This document shows, in pieces, positions 24,166 to 34,518 of a DNA stretch of 64,000 nucleotides. Numbering within the stretch: the stretch's first letter is position 1; each line of letters opens with the position of its first letter. Below the pieces are notes generated by a model. It ran no database searches. It saw only the letters and a list, made by a program, of their open reading frames with translations, and had not been told where the DNA came from. The translations under genes and the position numbers were made by a program. The stretch comes from Gnetum montanum (Eukaryota; Streptophyta; Gnetopsida; Gnetales; Gnetaceae): the NCBI GenBank assembly GCA_015680685.1, contig MNCI01002331.1, positions 281,540 to 345,539 on the forward strand, written 5' to 3'.

Positions 24166-25769
24166 CAACTCGATCCTTGCATACCATCTAACGGTCCCAA
24201 ATCTCATAGTGGGTCAACTTGTTATCTGAGAACTACATCGTATAAATTACCCCACTATGCTTATTATAATCAAATGTGTGAACCCCGATGGGGTAAATAT
24301 GACCAAGCCAAAATATTTTCAACATGCAAGGATCCTCATCTTCCATTTATTAATCCTTGCCATCCTCAACCTATTAGTTATGGGGGATATCCCCCATTTC
24401 AATAACAAGCAGGATTAATAAATGTTTTTCATTTTCTTTAATTTTTCAATTTTTGTTTTCCAGTTTTTCATTTTTCAACTTCTTTTTTTATCTTTTTACC
24501 TTTTTGTCTTTTTAGTATTTTTTGTCTTTTTACATTTTTTGTAAGTAATCTCGTCTATGAATAAAACAGTCATGTGGATCGTTGGTTGAGGTGTGTTCTA
24601 TGTTGTCGAGTCTCAAGTGATCAATTATTTGGATAGTGAGCCCATTACACCCACTCATCCATTCTACAAATAAAAGGTTTTGTTCGAGGGTACAGTGATA
24701 TTCTTGAAATTCTTAAAACTTAAAATTAATTTTGTGTTCATTGTACCCAGAATGAAGAGGGATGAACCAAGAGGGAATGATTAGGGTGTGACATCAAGGG
24801 GACTTGTGGATTCTCTTTGGTGACCTCTGTGGGAGTTATCATGCAACATGGTTGTACTAAGATCCTTTTAGATCTAATGAAAAATGGGAGTAAGAGTAAT
24901 CAAAAGGGTACTCAAAAATCCAATGCTATTCTAGGGAGTCCCATTGGAAAGACATGAACCCATGCTTGAAGGTTGGTGGCTTCTTTGGATTCAGTGTGCA
25001 AAAAGAAAAAAGGAAGTGCCACAAAACAAAAATCACTCCTCCCTTGAATAAAATGCCAAGTGATCGTACGCCTTGCTGTTATGATACTCTCATAGTCGTT
25101 CATCATGGGATGAAACAATGCGGTGTCACTGATCAGAGGAATGGACTTGGTCCTGATCTTGGAACAACAGGTTAATGACACCTTAATCATGCTTTACACG
25201 CAAGTTTCACTGTGTCCTAGGTCAGTTACCTCATGTCCCAATCTCTACGATCCCTTCTATACTTCATCTCATCTCACTGTTCGTGTAATTGTAGTTCATG
25301 TCGTGTGTAAAATAGACTTCTTACCTCATTCCGATGATAATCACATGTGTGTGTTTTTTGGAATTAGTGTGGATTACATTTAACCCTTCTAGTGCCCACG
25401 AACACTTTAAGTGTGGTTACATAAGGGCATTATAGGTTGGAACCTGCTTTGGGGAGGACCCATTTGTGTAATCTTTTGTAATCCTCACTTATGACATAGC
25501 TAACACACACCATTTCTTACCCTCAATATAATTTTTACAATTTTCTTTCCCTACTACTATCCCTCAGAATAATAATTTTCCTATGTACCATTACATAACC
25601 TTTTTCCTACCACCCAAGGTTTTATTAATAAAATTCACACCATCATCATTATTAATTGTGCCTTTCGAATTAATGGAATTATCCTAGAACTCCTTCATAA
25701 TAGCCCAATGTCCTCAATTTACAACGTTGATTTCAAAATAATCCTTTAAATATTCAATATTTTTGTTGT
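24166..25769 (+). other. Noncoding post-gag/post-pol region of P2
   Basis: Where protease, RT and integrase should follow there is a short stretch with an 18-bp perfect palindrome at 24380-24397, then T-rich sequence (24425-24545). That sequence matches the start of the post-pol region of P1 and P4. The conserved block at 25405-25474 contains AACCTGCTTTGGGGAGGACC. The open frames at 24954-25383 are small, lack similarity to the reading frames of the sister elements, and I do not support them. Confidence 0.65.
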
Positions 25770-25853
25770 GCCTCATATCACTAGGGACGTGATATTGCGT
25801 ATGCGATATCGCGTACGCAATGTATCGTACATGATATCGCATCGCGGCACACC

Positions 25854-25896
<43 letters not shown>

Positions 25897-26345
25897 AGCN
25901 TTTCCATTTACATGGGGGAGTTTTTGAATATTTTCTCTACAACTTGCGATTGAGAAACCCTTTTTTTTCTAACTATATCTTGCTTGCTGGTACTCCAATT
26001 TTATTTCCGTTTGAACCTGCTTGAACCCGGAGTGTTTAGCTTAGTTGTGGGGGAGGGACATTTGCCGACAAGGGCCTAACTTTTTTGGAATTTATCATCA
26101 CCCAAAGGACATCATTTAGGATAACTAACTATAACACTTAGAATAATTGTGCCTCAAAATCATTTAATTCCTAGGTATACCAGGAGATTAAAATTGGAAA
26201 CCACCTAAGTAAAATGGGCTCATTATTACAATCTTTCGTGCAAGATCACACGAAGATTAAACGAATTAATTAATTAAGGAAAGCAGTAAGGTATAACTTA
26301 ACTTCAAAAACACCCTTACTAATGCTTGGCCCCATGTGATTGCAG
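25770..26345 (+). promoter_or_regulatory. ORF2 leader with internal GATATC cluster (P2)
   Basis: A cluster of palindromic motifs (GATATTGCG, GATATCGCGTACGC, GATATCGCATCGCGG; 25790-25848) repeats the pattern found upstream of the LTR TATA boxes. After a C run and an unresolved base comes a leader with CTTAGTTGTGGGGGAGGG at 26040-26057. The leader ends TGTGATTGCAG directly before the ORF2 ATG. A TATA box at the expected place may have been lost in the unresolved part. Promoter and splice roles are inferred from P3 and M1. Confidence 0.5.
25855..25896. repeat. 42-base C homopolymer next to an unresolved base
   Basis: An uninterrupted run of 42 C followed by AGC and an n at 25900. Neither P3 nor M1 has a C run at the equivalent place, so this may be a sequencing or assembly artefact, or a real expansion from a short C tract such as 'ggcacaccacccc'. 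Confidence 0.9.
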
Positions 26346-29130
26346 ATGGCCCCAAAACATGGACAAAAGGAAGGTCCTACTCAAGGTGGAAGCAAATGAT
26401 CTCGGAGAGGTAGAAGACAAGGTCCTGCTGAACAACATGCAGAACAGGAGGAGTAATCATTCAGCATTCATCAAGAAGAACCTCCTACCAGACGGTCTGG
26501 GCAGGTAGAAGGAAAAGCTGTTGCAGTGCCTAAATAGGGACAACAGCTCACATTGCCCCAAGATTGCATTTAGGCCATCCATGAAAAGTCCACATTCACT
26601 ACGGTGATTGTGGAATTGAACTTTGAATCATTTGTAGAGTTCGCTCTTGAGGTCGTTAGGGATCACCTCAAAGGGTCTCCCTTATGGCCTATCCTCTCTT
26701 AAAGTAGTGCCTAGTACCTAGGAGAGACATATCAATTTTGGCACAATAGGGAGCAAGGCACCACGATCAATATTTGTGGTGTGACAGTTGACTTTTCCAT
26801 GCAGGCCATTTTGGAAGTGTTAAACCTTCCGAATACAGGGCCTAGAGTTGCTCAGTTATCCACCCATTCAGACCCTGATGTGTGAAAGGATTGGTTGGAG
26901 AAGGCTTATGGTAGAGATAAACCATTTGGTGAGTTGACAACGGAAGAGAGGGTTTACTTCAAAATTGGAACATATCACCTCTTCCCAACAAAGGGCTTGA
27001 AAAGAATATCAATTTATGCGACTAGAGGATGTGCAATGTTGATGGGAAAGGTTAACGCTAAGCTGCCCCATCTATATTTAATAGAGATCTTGAGGCGATT
27101 CGAGGAACGAAAGATAGGGAAAATGGCGCTGCCTTTCCCTTGTCTTATCAGAAAGCTTTGCCAACATGCTGGTATTCAGGGGTACACCAATGATGTCCTC
27201 CGAAAAGCCTAGACTGCTTCATATGCTGAATTGCTAAAGGCACTAGCTCTAAGAAAAAGTACTGGCGAAGAGCTGGGACTAGAATAAGAAGAAGAACAGA
27301 TGGCTGGACCAACTGCAACTCAACTTGCAGGACCTAGTCAACCTCCAGGCATGGATCCCAACCAAAAATAGGAAGTAGGGCCTAGCACAGGCTAAGATCA
27401 ATAGCCGCCGCAAGACTACAGACCATCGATGAGCCATCTTAGGGCCATCGTTGAGACGGTCAGTTGGGGAAGTCATGATGATGCAAACCTCTTCCGTGTC
27501 ATCGATGATGCCATTCAGCCTACAGTTTCATTGGATTGCAAAAGGGGGGAAGTATCCATTCACACAGGAGGAGGGGAAAGTAGATGGTCACAACAGATCT
27601 CACGAAACGCGGCATCTTTCCAGGTGCAGTTAGAGACTGGTGAAGGGACCACTGTGGTGGTCATGCAACACCAGAATGCCGCAGGAGCTACAAAAGTGGT
27701 CGTTGACCACATCAAAGGATCCTTCAATGTACCTGTTGTGACACCGGCAAATTTCACAGGAGCACGGGATGCTCAAACCTTAGCCGGAACCTCAATGACT
27801 CCTACAGAACATGAGGATGCTTGATTGATTGTTCCAAACAGGGCAAGTAATGATGTCTCTATTTGACATCCCTTAGGATGTTACTGTAATTTAGTCAAAC
27901 CTCATTTCTATGAAGGGGAAGTTGGTCTTAACAGAAGTGAGGGCTGAGCATGCGGAAGCAGAAGTGTAGAAATTGCAAGAGTAGCTTGTGGCCTTACAAG
28001 CAGCACAGTGGGACCCTCTGCAATTTGTTCCTGCAGACCAGCTAGAGAACTTTAGAACTGAGCAACTAACTAAGTTAATCACAGAGAATAAAAAGGTGGT
28101 TGACAAAAAGGAGAAGGCCATTTGGGATGCCTCTGCAACACAGGCGCAAACTCATGGGCATCTTAAGGCACTCAAGGGCTTACAAGAAGAAAATAAGCAG
28201 CTTGTTGCAGACAACCTTTGGTTGACCACTGCGGAAAAGCAAAAGAACGTTCTCGAGGAACACTTCCATCAATTGCAAGAACAATTCATCCAGGTCAATC
28301 GAGACGTAAGCCATTTAGCCAGAGAGAATCGAACCCTCTCGATGGAGGAGGTACGTGCCATTCGTCAAAACTCAACTATTGAGATAAGCGTGTGGCAAAA
28401 TGAAACTAAATGACATGAGAAGCTGAAGGAGCACTTCCATGATCAGATGGGGATGTATAAATAGATCCTTGAAAAGGAGATCCATATGGCCAAGGCCCAG
28501 ATCAACACTATTAGTGCTCAACACACTGACTGGCGGGCCATATTGGACACATATGCCTTCGCCCACCAAGCGGAAGTTAAGAGCTAGGACTTGTAGATTC
28601 AGGATTTGACGGAATACATGGAGTTGGCAAACTTGAGATATGCCAACCTTGCCATGTTAACAGTAGGATGCCCGAGGATAGAGCTCGAGCAGCAGGTAGC
28701 AACCACCCATATCAAATACGAAGCAGAATTTGCAGAGCACAAGAAGCTGGTGGAGAAACTGAAGGTTGCAAATTCTGAACTTGAGGTGGTAAAAACCAGC
28801 TACCAAGGACAGAAAGGTGTCGCAACAGACTTGGCTCGACGGCTGGTAGATTTTCAGGAGTACAAGGATAAAGCCAAAGCCTATGAGGAGGAACAACGAG
28901 TGTTCGCGGCTTGGTATGTCAAGGCCAACCAAATGTTTCCTCAACTACCATGTCTATGGGAAGTGCCAACTCCATCAAACATTGGAACATTAGCAGGGAC
29001 GGCACAAGACCCTCGAATCGAAGAGGAGAAGCTCCAGACCATACTTCAACACCATCAAGCCTCAAAACCTGGAGCACAAGATAAAGGGAAGGCACCAATG
29101 GAGGAGCCACCACCACCTAGAACTACATGA
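26346..29130 (+). pseudogene. ORF2 of P2: plant-transposon-type domain plus coiled coil
   Basis: Starts ATGGCCCCAAAA right after TTGCAG and ends ACATGA at 29130, the same stop context as P3 (47595). The N-terminal ~70 codons are charged and low-complexity. A globular domain follows (about 26600-27210): VIVELNFESF, a VTVDFS block, YFKIGTYHLFPTKGLKR, NAKLPHLYLIEILRRFEER and LPFPCLIRKLC. A second conserved segment has MSHLRAIVETVSWGS and VVVMQHQNA (27429-27824). From 27988 to 28990 the protein is a long, glutamate/lysine/glutamine-rich coiled coil, then a proline-rich tail with EEPPPP. The domain resembles Pfam Transposase_32 ('putative plant transposon protein'), from recall. It lies where Athila-type elements carry their extra, sometimes 'env-like', ORF, but I see no signal peptide or membrane helix. 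At least eight stops and one frame change make this copy inactive. Confidence 0.7.
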
Positions 29131-29282
29131 GTTCCATCCATTTTTGTAGGTGTAGAACATTTGTGTTGTGTCTTTATTTTGTTTTCATTTCACACTGCGG
29201 CATAATCCTCTTTCTTCCCATCCAATAATCCCATACCTATCTACTGTGTAATAACTGTAACTCGAGGATGAGTTTTCATTTA

Positions 29283-29294
29283 GTTGTGGGGGTA
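29283..29294 (+). other. Polypurine tract of P2
   Basis: GTTGTGGGGGTA lies immediately before the 3' LTR. It would prime plus-strand DNA synthesis. P3 and P4 have TCATGGGGGTA at the same place. Confidence 0.8.
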
Positions 29295-30096
29295 TGATGA
29301 GTCGCGTTTTGGGCGACTGTGATATCGCAGCCAAGTCGCGATATCGCATATGCAATATCGCGGCCCACCGACAGTTCTATAAATAAGAGGCAGTCCTCCC
29401 TTGTTTCACAATCTAGTTTTAGTCCCTTAGTGAAACTTTGGCAGTTTTACCCCTCTAGAGATAGAATTATTTTTCAGTGTATGCCCCCAGTGTGGTGATT
29501 GTAATTATACGACATCCTTTATTTGAGTGTGACGTACTTGGACACGCACATGACCGAAAATAAAGATCGAGATTACTTCGTCATTGCAGCATTCACTTAG
29601 TTTAATTAATTATTTAATTGTTATTTACTGCTTTTCTAGTTAATCTCTTCTTACCCTTATTTCATGTTAAAACGCGGAATGAGTATGACTTGATTACGAG
29701 CTCTTAAGTGTGACTACTTGGTAACCCAGTAGCGTACCTAGGATCTATGCTTGGTAATCCCAGTGGTAGTCGTGCACAAAGTCCAAGGTGTGTATGGATA
29801 ATCAAGGAACGGATGCTCATCACAATTAGGCTAGATTAGATTCTCTTACCCTTTCTCTCCTAGCTTAGTTAATATTATTTTCCATTACCTTCAGAAGTAG
29901 CATTAGATTAGAAAACACATCATACACCTCACTCTGGACTAAACCATATGTGACAAAGATAATACTAGTCCAGGTGAGAAGACAACGAACTGCGACCTAA
30001 GGCTAACTGTCTAGATGCCACAACTAGTCCGTCCCGGATCGCACGTGTAATGCTCGTATTCGTATGGTTGAGTGTAGGGTACCTTGCCACTCATCA
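29295..30096 (+). mobile_element. 3' LTR of P2
   Basis: 802 bp, TGATGAGTCGCG to CCACTCATCA. It carries a palindromic GATATCGC cluster (29321-29362), the TATA box CTATAAATA (29378-29386) and an AATAAAGATCGAG region (29569-29581). It is a complete reference for the gapped 5' copy, and most differences between the two are transitions at CpG or C/T positions. Confidence 0.93.
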
Positions 30097-30121
30097 CCAT
30101 ACCATACCATACCATACCATA
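30097..30121. repeat. (CCATA)5 microsatellite beside P2
   Basis: Five perfect CCATA units follow the 3' LTR. The first serves as the right copy of P2's target duplication, and the left copy (21742-21746) is a single unit. Confidence 0.95.
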
Positions 30122-30608
30122 TTCTTAACCTTAATTAGCAAAGTTGAAATTGTAAGCTTTATTATGTTTAAAGGACCAACCAAGGTTTATGGGAGGTAAA
30201 ACATGCTAACCAGTAATCATGGTGATCATGATCATTCTAACCTTATTCTAATAAAATAACGATGACTTTTCACCACTGCGAAGAAGAGCTAATCTTTATT
30301 TATTTATAGCAGGTGAAAGCTATTTCTTTCCAACACCCAAAGAACACCGAAAGACCAGGGAATGTAAAAATCTGAGAATACCATTGCATAACGACATCAA
30401 AATGAACCGACACTCTTACAAAACATGATCGGTCAGAAAGCCTTGTAAACGAAACGAAGGTCCGTTAACCAGCACAAATTCTGGAGTCGATTTTATTACT
30501 GCAGCTTTCTCGTCGAAGAAGAGGAAGATTTCCTGACTAAGTAGTCTGCTAAACGATATGTTTCCTGCGATTTCTGAATTCATCCCCTCATTCTCTGCAA
30601 CTCGGGCC

Positions 30609-33600
30609 ATGGCGAGTAGTAGTCTGCTACTGCTGCTACTGTTATTGATTATTCTTCTGCCGGCCATTCTGTTGCTATTTCTGTGGATGATTGTGCGGCC
30701 CAGACCCACAAAAGTACCAATCCGAGGACGCCATGTGTTCATCAGCGGAGGATCTAGCGGCATTGGACTAGCCCTCGCCCACAAGGCCGCCCAGGAAGGC
30801 GCCCGCGTTTCAATTCTTGCGCGAGATATCAATAAACTCAATAAAGCCAGGTTTCAGTCTCGCTTTCAATTTGCTTGATTTTCTTTAGTAAAAGCCCATG
30901 AAATAATGATCATGCACTTTCTGGGATTTCATTTGTGAAATGTCTGGACAGAATTTTTAGATTCTATTTTGGTGAAATGTTTGGAATTTTTTTGAAATTG
31001 TTCCAGCAAAATAGAGTGGACTGTACGAGTTTGTTTGACCATTTGCCTCTAAGAAAGCTATGTCTTTGTTCATTTTAATTTCTTCAATGGTTTTTGTCTC
31101 AAGTATATATTTTTTTAATCTTCTCCCTGGCTTTTTTGAACAGTGTTGCAGCAACCTTTTTTTAACAGCTTTATTACCTAATATTCTATGCACAGGCCTG
31201 TGCCTGTCAAGTTTTCTTTTAATGGCTGTATTTTAAGTTTTAAGTTTATCTCTTCTTCTTGTAACATTCAATATTCATTTAGATGCAAATCATTTTGTTG
31301 AATGGTTAGTGTTCATATTTGGGAATTTCTTGGATGGGGTTTAGGGCTTCCGTGGAGGAGGCCACAGGGGTGAGGATTCAGGTGTACAGTGCCGATGTAC
31401 GAAATTACGAGGAGGTTGAGAAAGTGATGGAGGATGCAGGGCCGGTGGATGTGCTGATCTGCAATCAGGGCGTGTCTGTTCCTGAAGAGTTCGAGAAACA
31501 GTCGCTGCAGAGAATGAGAAATATGATTGAATTAAATTTGATGGGAACAATTCATCTTATCAAAGCAGCCCTGCCTGGCATGAAGAGCAGCAGCAGAGGA
31601 TCGTCCCTGCCTACGTCCATCGCTATCATGTCTTCCCAGGCTGGCCAGGTACATGAAATGCAAGCTGGATTCTCATGAAGTAAAAGAATTTATTTATTTC
31701 TCGACTTGACTTGTTGCAGTAACTAAATTATGAAGCATTGATTATGTAAGTGTAACACTCTCATGTAAAAAATGGTTGTTTTTTTAATAAAATATTTATC
31801 TTTTAAAATCAGTTTCTTATGACATGCCTTTCCACAAATTAAGAACCGAAATGGGTTGTTTTGCAAATTGAAAGTAAGGGCCCAAATTGATCCTGAGAAA
31901 ATTTCTATGTTTACTCCAATACTAAATTTCAGTTTCAGTTTCAAAACTAAATTTGAGATTAGTTCTGGTCACAAAGTTTTATCAATTGGACATGCATGCA
32001 AACAACCTGCATGAGGAATGGGGCTTAATACAATGTTCTCGTTGGAACAGTTCAGATGGAACTTGATCTGAACTTTAGGTTGCAAATTAATGGGCGATGA
32101 ATTAGAGTTGATTCCTTATGCCTGTCTTGAGATCAACTTGTAGCTAAATAAAACATGCTCAAATTTACTCATCTAGTCTGCGAGGAAGTTGGATGCTTGA
32201 TGCTGTAGTACTACAGTAATAGTTTAGAAGCTGATCCACCATATTTATGGGCAGGTAGAAGGCCATACAATAAATGAATAACCCTTAAGGTCCACATTGA
32301 ATTTGTCTATTCTAAAACTGCCCTATACAAGTTGCACTCAAAATTTTTATAACTTGCAAGCTTCTGCCCACTGCCATTTCATTGGTTCAACTGCAATCGT
32401 ACAAATGACCCGAATGGGCTGAAGCGATCTGGTTGGAAATTTCAAGGCCACGAACAAATTTCGTCACGTTGAACCATTATTTGAACCCAATTAGTCTCAA
32501 ACCTATTAACTAGTGCACCACCTTTAGAAAGCAGCTAGGAGAAGCATCTGGCATTTGATACTAGCTCCCAATGTCAACAAATCATGCCTGAGAACTTATT
32601 TGAATTCAACCTTTTTTGCTGTTTCAGCATTGTTTAGAATTCAAAATAATGACAATGATTTTTTATCCTAAATGTTGGGACAAGGCTAGAATGATGATGA
32701 TGATGATTGTTTATCCTAAGCTTCTTTCTGTGCTCCTAAAATGCAGTTCACATTTATTTTGTACTTTCACATTTAATGAGGGATCCCGAGTTCAACTCCT
32801 TGAATAGGAGTTAGGCTGGGTTCTCTCCTTTGAGAGACAGTGGTCTTAAGAACATTTATATTATCTTTTTACATGATAGATTTGAATCTATGAAAACTTG
32901 TTTTTAATTACTTAACGTTGAATTTAATAACTATATTAATAAAGTTAATTTTCTACTTTATAGAATATTTCTTAGGCATAGTGTAGGCCATAATTCATGA
33001 CCTTATGGAATGCATATGCTTATATTTGTTGAATTGATAAGACGACTACGTTTGTAGTGAATTTCATAACTACTGTAATTTGAAACCTTCAAATTTAAAT
33101 TTATACCAATATTCTGGGAACTGCATCATAAGTGGGAAATAATTAGATTTTTTAGTATTTAACTTTGACAAAGTTCAGTTTGATATGCCTTGGCGACAGT
33201 TATGTTTAATACTTTAAAATAGAATTAAAGATCTTGAATTTGGCATATTTTACATTTTGTTTTATGTGGATGTTGATTTTACTGTTTATTGATTGGGTTT
33301 ATTTTTCTACATTGTAACGGTGAAACGGGAAAAGGTTGGTGTGTATGGGTATTCAGCATATTCTGCCAGCAAATTTGCTCTACGTGGTCTGGCTGAATCA
33401 TTGCAGCAAGAAGTTATTGAAGATAATATTCGTGTTACACTTGTATATCCTTCTGATACAAATACACCTGGCTTAGCTGAAGGTTAGGAGAATAATTCCT
33501 TTTTCCGGTTTGTACTTGGCATTAATATATTTTTTGAATTTGAAAAATTTGCAAAACTTGGAGTTCGATAGCTTTTGTATATTTCATTTGAAAATTTTCC

Positions 33601-33976
33601 GTGGTGCCATTGAATGCCAAATCTTCTACCTATAATTTGTGATCTATTCTGATTCGTTAACATGTATCATTAAATTGCAGAGAACAAGTTGAAACCAGAA
33701 ATTACAAAGCTACTGTCGTCCTCATCTAGTGCCATGGAGGCTCCTGATGTAGCCCAAAAGGCTATTAATGGCATCAGATCAGGAAAATTTATTGTTTCAT
33801 GCAACTTTGATGGTTTTATGCTATCACTTGTCACAGCAGGAATGTCACCTCAACCTTCACCTTTTACTGCATTCTTAGAGGTGGTTGCTTCCGGTGCTAT
33901 GCGGGTTGTTTCCCTCTGTGTGTTGTTCGGTTGGTATGGCATTGTACACAAATGGCACAGCAATAGAAAGAAGTAA
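30609..33976 (+). CDS. TSC10: 3-ketodihydrosphingosine reductase, TSC10/KDSR type (4 exons)
   Basis: Exons 30609-30850, 31345-31648, 33335-33482 and 33681-33976 join in phase (GT..AG introns of 494, 1686 and 198 bp) to 329 codons plus TAA, close to plant TSC10 length. The enzyme is a short-chain dehydrogenase/reductase that uses NADPH to reduce 3-ketodihydrosphingosine to dihydrosphingosine at the ER, the second step of sphingoid-base synthesis. Residues 6-29 form a leucine-rich membrane anchor. The nucleotide-binding GGSSGIG is at 47-53, NQG at 121-123, MSSQ at 176-179 and catalytic YSASK at 191-195. A hydrophobic stretch near 295-318 may be a second membrane segment. The start was chosen because it precedes the anchor as in the family; an in-frame ATG at 30558 would add 17 residues. 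No breaks are seen. It is the best-supported functional gene in the window. Confidence 0.93.
32671..32709 (+). repeat. RTE LINE 3' tail in intron 2 of the TSC10-type gene
   Basis: AATGTTGGGACAAGGCTAGA followed by (ATG)n matches the 3' terminus of the RTE LINE at 20270-20310. It is a severely 5'-truncated insertion, or a relic of one, within the longest intron. Confidence 0.7.
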
Positions 33977-34518
33977 GGCTGTTCCCATGATAGTTTAATC
34001 CCAATTTTGTAAGAAATTTTATTTTTCCTTTTTATAAGCTATGCATTTTTTATTTTTTAAGATACCAAACTTAAATGAAGACTGAATCAAAGATTTTATG
34101 AATTACGGTGAAAATTTCATCAAAGAGAAAGCTCCTGGTGAAGTTTCAGTTGTTTATAATGTACCGTCCAAAATGCCTGTAAAAATGTTAGAATTGTCAA
34201 TCCGGCTAATCAGTTTATGCCTCACAGACTCAGAGCCTAGTCACAAGTAACCAAATATGGGAAACCATTGTTTAGGAAAACACAAACTGTAACAGTTTTT
34301 GAGATTATTTGATGAATTAAGCTGGTGCATCGTTTAGAATTATGTCGTTGTTTTTAACTTGTATGGAAGTGTTCCTCTGATATGAGGCAGAATTATTTTC
34401 GCTGCATTTGTTCGTGGTATTGTATTATGTTCTTGTTGGTGATGTTGACATAAAGCATTAGCTTTTATAAGCGGTTTGCTTTTCATAAATATTAATCAAT
34501 CCGGGAAGGTTTTCAGTG
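33977..34518. other. 3' flank of the TSC10-type gene
   Basis: AT-rich sequence that should contain the 3' untranslated region. I see no unambiguous AATAAA. T-rich tracts at 34015-34060 and a TTGT-rich stretch at 34410-34440 are the only candidates for a polyadenylation region. Confidence 0.4.

Larger units (their letters stand above)
21747..30096 (+). mobile_element. Athila-like LTR retrotransposon P2 (gag + ORF2, no pol)
   Basis: An element bounded by LTRs at 21747-22274 and 29295-30096 and flanked by CCATA (21742-21746 and 30097-30101). Inside are an intact tRNA-Asp primer-binding site, gag (22417 to about 24165), a pol-less junction, a T-rich noncoding region with the shared conserved block, a GATATC cluster, ORF2 (26346-29130) and a polypurine tract. 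The absence of any protease, RT or integrase makes it a non-autonomous derivative. It is the least decayed of the ORF2 carriers, with fewer stops and more CpGs. Confidence 0.92.

Noticed and set aside
25768-25953. 61-codon open frame with a polyproline run
   Set aside because: The prolines come only from the C homopolymer, and the frame has no counterpart in P3 or M1.
27279-29116. Several minus-strand open frames within ORF2 of P2
   Set aside because: They lie opposite the plus-strand frame conserved in P3 and M1 and are not conserved themselves.
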